From: an uncultured Gammaproteobacteria bacterium
GTDB lineage: Bacteria; Pseudomonadota; Gammaproteobacteria; Nitrosococcales; Methylophagaceae
Direction of reading: 5' to 3'
Assembly: GCA_913058195.1 (NCBI GenBank)
Contig: CAJXPP010000004.1
Coordinates: 1 to 29,091 of the forward strand
DNA length: 29,091 bases
Positions 23,975 to 29,091 of the stretch are shown one piece after another. The notes beneath the pieces were generated by a model. It was not told where the DNA came from. It was given only the letters and a program-made list of their open reading frames with translations, and did not search any database. A program made the translations under genes and the position numbers. Every line of letters begins with the position of its first letter. Positions within the stretch are counted from its first letter, which is position 1.

Positions 23975-24459
23975 TTAATTCACTCCTTGGCTTACTTAAT
24001 TCATTCCGTTGAATGTCAGTTATTACATAAGAGTTTAATATCTACAAATAATATTAATCTAAATGTATAAAATTACTTAATTGTCTGCTTATCTATAGTC
24101 TTTTGTCAAAAATAATTCTTGGTATGATCCAAAATAATACTAATACGATAATTATTTTAAATGGTAAATATCTTAACTTCGTTCAATTGAAACAACGGTA
24201 AGTTAAATTCTAATTAAAGGTAAAGCGATATAAGTATATAAATTTAGTGAACGACATCATGAAATAGACTGTTAATTTAAAAGTACCTTATCAATCCTGA
24301 TACTATCTCTTAGCCCTTAAAACAGGTGTATTACATGACACTAACTAGCTCTTAATATGTGAACTACCTAACTCAAGACTGTGAGTTTAGATCATACATT
24401 ACAGTTAAAGTAGTAAATAGAAGTGTTTAACTCTGCTACCTAAGGAATTTCAAGTATCA
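23975..24459. other. 485-bp AT-rich intergenic region
   Basis: No convincing gene is seen on either strand; the longest ATG frames are under 30 codons and lack ribosome binding sites. It holds an imperfect inverted repeat at 24173-24183 / 24194-24206 (TTAACTTCGTT against AACGGTAAGTTAA, two bases bulged) around the palindrome CAATTG. This could be an operator for the glucan synthase gene downstream. No clear sigma70 promoter stands out in this very AT-rich stretch. Confidence 0.5.
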
Positions 24460-27045
24460 ATGATACGAATTAATATTGTTATCGCACTGATTGTTGCGAC
24501 GATTACTTATAGCTTTTTGGCTTATATTAACCGGCCTGAAATGGAACCAACTTGGCCTGATATTATCCAAGGATTTTCATTTTCACCGATGCGGGCAGAG
24601 CACAATCCGATAGAAGGACATGTGGCTACACTAGAACAAATCGAACAAGATATCGCACTATTAGCGGGTAAAACTCATGCGATTCGCACCTATACTGTCG
24701 ATGGATCATTAGCCAGTGTGCCTGCACTAGCCCAAAAGCATAATTTGAATGTTGCACTCGGAGGCTGGATTGACAGCCGTCTTGAGCAAAACTTAATTGA
24801 AGTTGAAAATGTAATTAATATTGCTGATAAAAACCGTGGCAATGTTGTTCGTGTACTAGTCGGTAATGAAGTTATTTTACGAAATGATGTGCCGATAGGT
24901 CAGTTAGGTCAATACCTTGAGTATGTTCGTTCAGAATTAGCTGTGCCGGTTAGTACTGCTGAGCCATGGCATGTTTGGGTTGAACATCCTGAGCTAGCAA
25001 ACTACGTGGATTATATTGCAGTACATATGCTGCCTTATTGGGAAGGCGTGGATAATAAAATTGCGGTTGATTACATTATCGATAAAATGCACCGGCTTGA
25101 AGTTCTCTTTCCTGATAAGCCTATCGTTATTGCTGAAGTGGGCTGGCCAAGTCATGGACGTACAAGGCAGTCAGCTATTGCTGATGAAGCTGAGCAAGCA
25201 AAATTTCTTCGTCGCTTTATCGATAGAGCTGAAAAAGAAGGTTATGTATATTACTTAATGGAAGCCTTTGACCAGCCTTGGAAGCGCGATTTAGAAGGCG
25301 ATGTTGGTGCGTATTGGGGCGTGTACGATGTTGAGCGTAATGCTAAATTCGAGTTTGTAAAACCTATAGTAGGTTTACCTCAATGGCAAACTTTAGCAAT
25401 GATTTCAATTTTTCTTGCGGCGATAATTTTTGCTTTTTTATTGTCTGACTCACTGACGTTAAATCGCCGAGGCCGTATATTCCTGGCAATGATTGCTTAC
25501 TTATTAACGACCGTGGTTGTCTGGATAGCCTATGATTATTCACGCCAATATATGACTGTGAGTGGCATTGTCGTTGGGCTATTTATGATGGTCGGTATGC
25601 TAGGCGTTATTATGGTTCTGTTAATTGAAGCGCATGAATGGGCTGAAACACTTTGGGTAAAAGGTCGTCGTCGTGAATTAAAACCAATAATTATGGAAGA
25701 AAGTAAATTACCAATGGTATCGATTCATGTGCCTGCATATGACGAACCTCCTGAAATGCTAAAAGTAACACTCAATGCCTTGGCGAACCTTGATTACCCG
25801 CGTTATGAAGTGCTAGTTATTGATAATAATACTAAAGATGAAAATGTCTGGAAGCCAGTAGAGGCACATTGCCAAGCATTAGGTGAACAGTTTCGTTTCT
25901 TCCATAAATCACCCTTGGCTGGCTTTAAGGCAGGCGCGCTAAACTTTGCATTAGCTGAAACATCTGAACGAGCTACGGTTATTGCGGTAATTGATAGTGA
26001 TTATTGTGTTGATACACAATGGTTGCGCGATCTTGTACCCCAATTTAGTGACGCTGATGTTGCTATTGTCCAAGCACCCCAAGATTATAGTGATCTGTCA
26101 GAGAATGCCTTTAAAGCGATGTGCTTTGCTGAATACCGAGGCTTCTTTCATATTGGTATGGTCACACGAAACGAGCGTAACGCCATTATTCAACATGGCA
26201 CCATGACAATGGTCAGGCGAACAAATCTAGAGCAAGTTGGTGGTTGGAGTGAACATACTATTACCGAAGATGCAGAGCTCGGCTTTATGATTTTTGCTGA
26301 AGGCTATAAAGCTATTTATACATCTAAAAGCTACGGTAAAGGCGTGATGCCAGATAGTTTTTTTGATTATAAAACACAGCGTTTTCGCTGGGCCTATGGT
26401 GCTATGCAGATTTTACGTCAGCATACTTCAGTACTATTAAACAAAGTACCTAGCAAATTAACCACCGGGCAACGTTATCATTTTATGGCAGGATGGTTAC
26501 CGTGGGTAGCAGATGGGATTAATTTAGTCTTTAACTTTGCTGCCTTGATGTGGTCTATAGCGATTATCACGATGCCAAATGAAATTGACCCGCCATTGGT
26601 AATCTTTTCAATTCTTCCATTGGCTTTATTCACGTTTAAAATTGCCAAGCTGATATACCTATATCATGGCGTACAAATTGTTGGCTCGATTCGAGAGACA
26701 GTGGCGGCTGCTTTATCAGGTTTAGCGTTATCACATACGATAGCCAAAGCTATGTGGTTAGGTTTATTTACAGATGGCCGACCATTTGTAAGAACTCCTA
26801 AACTTGAACAGTCTGTTGCTTTCATTAAGGCGATTGGTTCTGCCTCAGAAGAAACATTAATTATGATCGCGTTATGGTTATCAGCGGGCGTAATTTACTG
26901 TACATTGCCAATTGACACTTTAGATATACTACTTTGGGTTTTAGTGTTATTAGTACAATCTTTACCGTATTTTTCTGCATTGTTAGTGTCAATTATCAGT
27001 GCATTTCCAAGACTGAAATCAGGCTGGATTACAGCTGGAAAATAA
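24460..27045 (+). CDS. Membrane beta-glucan synthase: GH17-like domain fused to family 2 glycosyltransferase
   Basis: An 861-residue inner-membrane fusion. A signal-anchor helix (5-22) precedes a periplasmic glycoside hydrolase family 17 domain (about 33-300) with both catalytic Glu residues, E137 in LVGNEVI and E226 in VIAEVGWPSHGRT. Two helices (311-329 and 338-358) and one at 367-389 follow. The cytoplasmic processive glycosyltransferase has VSIHVPAYDEPPEMLKVTL (420-438), D455, D512-S-D514, T602-E-D604 and Q640-R-F-R-W644. Several C-terminal membrane helices end the protein. The nearest known type is Pseudomonas NdvB, which makes cyclic beta-1,3-glucans, so synthesis of a beta-1,3-glucan with GH17 transfer or cyclisation is likely. 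An AAGGAA lies upstream of the start at 24460. The diguanylate cyclase gene begins 194 bp downstream. Confidence 0.9.
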   Translation: MIRINIVIALIVATITYSFLAYINRPEMEPTWPDIIQGFSFSPMRAEHNPIEGHVATLEQIEQDIALLAGKTHAIRTYTVDGSLASVPALAQKHNLNVALGGWIDSRLEQNLIEVENVINIADKNRGNVVRVLVGNEVILRNDVPIGQLGQYLEYVRSELAVPVSTAEPWHVWVEHPELANYVDYIAVHMLPYWEGVDNKIAVDYIIDKMHRLEVLFPDKPIVIAEVGWPSHGRTRQSAIADEAEQAKFLRRFIDRAEKEGYVYYLMEAFDQPWKRDLEGDVGAYWGVYDVERNAKFEFVKPIVGLPQWQTLAMISIFLAAIIFAFLLSDSLTLNRRGRIFLAMIAYLLTTVVVWIAYDYSRQYMTVSGIVVGLFMMVGMLGVIMVLLIEAHEWAETLWVKGRRRELKPIIMEESKLPMVSIHVPAYDEPPEMLKVTLNALANLDYPRYEVLVIDNNTKDENVWKPVEAHCQALGEQFRFFHKSPLAGFKAGALNFALAETSERATVIAVIDSDYCVDTQWLRDLVPQFSDADVAIVQAPQDYSDLSENAFKAMCFAEYRGFFHIGMVTRNERNAIIQHGTMTMVRRTNLEQVGGWSEHTITEDAELGFMIFAEGYKAIYTSKSYGKGVMPDSFFDYKTQRFRWAYGAMQILRQHTSVLLNKVPSKLTTGQRYHFMAGWLPWVADGINLVFNFAALMWSIAIITMPNEIDPPLVIFSILPLALFTFKIAKLIYLYHGVQIVGSIRETVAAALSGLALSHTIAKAMWLGLFTDGRPFVRTPKLEQSVAFIKAIGSASEETLIMIALWLSAGVIYCTLPIDTLDILLWVLVLLVQSLPYFSALLVSIISAFPRLKSGWITAGK

Positions 27046-27093
27046 AAAATGTGCAATTATTAACAGTGTTGTAAAGTTAAACTTGATGTATAA

Positions 27094-27206
27094 ATATTTC
27101 GGAGCAGGCGGAAGGATGTTTCTGAATTTAGTTCCTCGGTTCATGGAGGAAATATCATAACAATTATTTAAATATCTGATAATGTTACATTTAAAAAAAA
27201 TGTAAC
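27094..27206 (+). other. Potentially structured leader of the diguanylate cyclase mRNA
   Basis: Three inverted pairs are visible. ATATTTC (27094-27100) can pair with GAAATAT (27149-27155). TTCCTC (27132-27137) can pair with GAGGAA (27146-27151), and the two share 27149-27151 so they exclude each other. GTTACATTT (27184-27192) pairs perfectly with AAATGTAAC (27198-27206) around A5. None is followed by a U-tract. The sequence does not match the known GEMM c-di-GMP riboswitch core as I remember it. Confidence 0.33.
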
Positions 27207-27219
27207 TACACAACGATAA

Positions 27220-27230
27220 GGGGGGGGGGG
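27220..27230 (+). repeat. G11 homopolymer tract in the ribosome-binding region of the diguanylate cyclase gene
   Basis: Eleven consecutive G end 9 bases before the ATG at 27240 and are the only purine-rich stretch that could serve as Shine-Dalgarno sequence. Such a run is striking in AT-rich DNA and is of a length known to slip in phase-variable genes of other bacteria. No upstream start codon is in frame with the gene through the tract, so a length change would act on translation initiation or promoter spacing, not on the reading frame. Confidence 0.85.
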
Positions 27231-27239
27231 CGAGTTTCT

Positions 27240-28685
27240 ATGAGTGATAAAGAGAAAACCTTAACGGTCGATAACATTAATTTCCAAACCTTGGCAGAAG
27301 ATGCGCCGGTTACACTTTGGCTTACAGATGTTGTTGGCAAGGTTATTTTTACCAATAATCAATATAAAAACTTTATTGGTCGTGAAAAAGTAGAAAAAAT
27401 GGGTGGCGATGCTTGGTTTCATGCATTGCATCCTGATGATAAGGACTACTGTCTAACTGTTTTTAAAGATGCCTTTGAGACCTTTAAGCCGTTTACTATG
27501 GAATATCGACTTAGAAGACGTGATGGTGAGTACAGGAATTTTATTGATCATGGCGAACCATATATAGATGATCTCGGAAAATTTTCTGGTTTTGTCGGTT
27601 CATCAACAGATATTACAGAACAAAAAATGTCTGAAGATCAATTAAAAAAATCTCATGATGAACTGACGCAATATAACGAGGAAATGAACTTAATTAATCA
27701 ACTGAACTCATATCTACAAGTGTGTCGTTCAATAGATGAAACTTATCCAATAGTATCCTATTATTCCGAACAAATTTTCCCCGACTGTACCGGTTCGCTC
27801 TACCTGTTTAATGATAAAAAAACAGTAGTAGAGTCCATGGCTATATGGGGAACTGATCCAGTTAAGAGTGCTAATGTTATCGACCCTGATGATTGTTGGT
27901 CATTACGACAAGGCAAGGAGCATACTGCATTAGATAATGATGAACGATTACGTTGCAAACATGTTGAAGATGGGGTGTTGAATTATATATGTGAACCTAT
28001 CATTGCTCAGGGTGAGATGCTAGGTATGCTTCATATTGAATTTTTAAAGATAGGTGATGATAAACATCACTACATGGAATCGAGAAAGCGCCTGATCAAA
28101 ATAGCTGCAGATAACCTTGCATTATCTTTAGTAAGTTTGAAATTACGAGAAGCACTTCAGAGCCAATCTGTTCGAGATCCTATGACAATGTTATTTAACC
28201 GTCGACATATGGAAGAAACCCTCGACCGTGAAATTCTTAGGTGTGCCAGAAGTAAACAGGGCCTTGGCGTAATAATGTCAGATATTGATCATTTTAAATC
28301 GTTTAATGATCAATATGGACATGATGCTGGTGATATTGTTTTGATTGAATTTTCTAAAGTACTTATTGAAAGCTTTAGAGGTAGCGACATTGTATGTCGC
28401 TATGGTGGAGAAGAGTTTATCATCATTATGCCTGAAAGCACTGCAGATATTGTCATAAAACGTGCAGAAGAATTGTGTAAGGAAATAAGTAAATTAGAAC
28501 TTTTGTATGATGGTAAGCCTCTGCCCCAGATTACCGCTTCATTTGGTGTCGCATACATAGACAATGCTGTTGTGGAAAAATCACTACTACTTAAAGCTGT
28601 TGATTTAGCACTTTATGAGGCCAAAGACTCGGGAAGAAATCGGGTCGTGGTTTCGAACACAGATTTTGCTAAGAGTGATGAATAG
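27240..28685 (+). CDS. PAS-GAF-GGDEF diguanylate cyclase
   Basis: A 481-residue soluble sensor enzyme making c-di-GMP from two GTP. An N-terminal PAS domain with PAC motif (about 12-130; DAPVTLWLTDVVGKVIFTNN and GFVGSSTDITEQK) is followed by a coiled linker and a GAF domain (about 150-285; DCTGSLYLF, CEPIIAQGEMLGMLHIEF). The GGDEF domain (about 310-475) shows RDPMTMLFNRRHMEETL, SDIDHFKSFNDQYGHDAGD and the active site GGEEF at 389-393. The inhibitory site RGSD (380-383) lies exactly five residues before it, so product feedback is expected. There are no membrane helices and no EAL domain. The G11 tract just upstream probably acts as ribosome binding site. It converges with hflD. Confidence 0.94.
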   Translation: MSDKEKTLTVDNINFQTLAEDAPVTLWLTDVVGKVIFTNNQYKNFIGREKVEKMGGDAWFHALHPDDKDYCLTVFKDAFETFKPFTMEYRLRRRDGEYRNFIDHGEPYIDDLGKFSGFVGSSTDITEQKMSEDQLKKSHDELTQYNEEMNLINQLNSYLQVCRSIDETYPIVSYYSEQIFPDCTGSLYLFNDKKTVVESMAIWGTDPVKSANVIDPDDCWSLRQGKEHTALDNDERLRCKHVEDGVLNYICEPIIAQGEMLGMLHIEFLKIGDDKHHYMESRKRLIKIAADNLALSLVSLKLREALQSQSVRDPMTMLFNRRHMEETLDREILRCARSKQGLGVIMSDIDHFKSFNDQYGHDAGDIVLIEFSKVLIESFRGSDIVCRYGGEEFIIIMPESTADIVIKRAEELCKEISKLELLYDGKPLPQITASFGVAYIDNAVVEKSLLLKAVDLALYEAKDSGRNRVVVSNTDFAKSDE

Positions 28686-28717
28686 ATGGCGCTCTTCAAT
28701 TAATGTTTTAGCAATAA

Positions 28718-29091
28718 CTAGTTATTATTTTTCTCATAGAGAGATGAAGAGATTTTTAGGATTTTGTTTGATTGAAAAACAAACTGCCAACGACGGCCAC
28801 CTTTTTGTCGCCATAGGATAGCTGCGCGGATCCCACACAATAATAAGGCCCGAATACGATTAACATTATCCGCTTGCTGTAAAAAAGAAGGGTCACCTTG
28901 TACTTGGATCCTTGGCGTTAATTCACTGATAGTTCGATGATAAGCATCAGCAAACCGGGCTATGACTTGGGGATTGTTGATATCACCAAAATACTCAATT
29001 TGCTGTGGAATTTGATCGATTTCTCGACTGATTAAGTCCATCATTGCTGGTCGCTTGGCTAGCCGACGTTCTAGGTGTAATAAGCTGATGG
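28718..29091 (-). CDS. hflD: HflD family protein, C-terminal part (truncated by window edge)
   Basis: The frame runs in from the right edge without a start codon, so the apparent ATG at 29044 is internal. The visible 123 residues read SLLHLERRLAKRPAM, then IPQQIEYFG, ISELTPRIQVQGDPSFLQQA and VNRIRALLLCGIRAAILWRQ followed by KGGRRWQFVFQSN. These match the C-terminal two thirds of E. coli HflD, for example SPLGPRIQVTGSPAVLQSP and LLAGIRAAVLWHQVGGGR. HflD is a peripheral membrane protein known for modulating lambda CII stability; its cellular role is unclear. It usually follows mnmA and precedes purB. Here purB is not downstream; the diguanylate cyclase gene converges on it instead, with 32 bp between stop codons. 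Confidence 0.93.
   Translation of the reverse strand, partial: ISLLHLERRLAKRPAMMDLISREIDQIPQQIEYFGDINNPQVIARFADAYHRTISELTPRIQVQGDPSFLQQADNVNRIRALLLCGIRAAILWRQKGGRRWQFVFQSNKILKISSSLYEKNNN

Noticed and set aside
27116..27160. 14-codon frame starting ATG at 27116 before the diguanylate cyclase
   Set aside because: Too short, with purine-rich sequence abutting the ATG; no independent support as a gene.
27046..27239. c-di-GMP (GEMM) riboswitch in the cyclase leader
   Set aside because: The conserved core sequence as I know it is absent; only generic hairpins are seen.
28615..28821. 68-residue frame at the end of the cyclase gene
   Set aside because: Overlaps the cyclase in another frame and runs antisense into hflD; no ribosome binding site.
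1..29091. CRISPR arrays, tRNA or rRNA genes, insertion sequences, phage genes
   Set aside because: None recognised on reading either strand; gene order looks like stable chromosome.

Overview
This is a chromosomal segment of a non-enteric gammaproteobacterium, AT-rich by eye (roughly 40% GC; not computed). The lineage call rests on HflD, YcgL, YhfA and CmoA/CmoB (all essentially gammaproteobacterial) and on a Pseudomonas-like gene order: pncC-recA divergent from mutS, a Crp/Vfr gene beside an OsmC gene, and trp genes split into rpe-gph-trpE and trpGDC. Genus is not resolved; a marine Thiotrichales/Methylophaga-like relative is only a guess. I see no tRNA, rRNA, transposase, integrase, prophage or CRISPR array.

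Layout. 1-3376: 5' part of recA, pncC (cinA C-terminal type) and divergent mutS, whose start codon is 10 bp from that of pncC. 3378-6149 (minus): a tight run yhfA > VOC protein > ycgL > arfB > dacB. 6278-6961: a Crp-family regulator. 7033-13691 (minus): rpe, gph, trpE, an HDOD-domain gene, trpG, trpD and trpC, covering tryptophan synthesis from chorismate to indole-glycerol-phosphate plus two carbohydrate housekeeping enzymes. 13838-18515 (plus): a secreted DUF3530-like protein, a spermidine-synthase-like protein, an L,D-transpeptidase-like protein and the radical-SAM protein YgiQ. 18639-19047 (minus): two very small genes, one a 41-residue membrane microprotein with an excellent ribosome binding site. 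19123-21514 (plus): tsaB-cmoA-cmoB, a translationally coupled run for tRNA anticodon-loop modification, ending in a clear bidirectional terminator. 21587-23974 (minus): a small exported protein resembling the C-terminal domain of 17 kDa surface antigens, an acidic amino-acid symporter, and a small Cys/DRR-motif protein whose natural start may be AUA. 24460-28685 (plus): a GH17-GT2 fusion probably making or remodelling a beta-glucan, then a PAS-GAF-GGDEF diguanylate cyclase with an 11-G tract in its ribosome-binding region. 28718-end (minus): C-terminal part of hflD.

Most of the window is housekeeping. The parts that most repay a second look are the right end (glucan synthase fusion, structured leader and homopolymer-controlled diguanylate cyclase), the possible AUA-start gene, the microprotein pair, and the HDOD gene inside the trp cluster. 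I found no convincing wholly new multi-gene system. All family calls come from reading motifs and from memory of homologues, not from searches.
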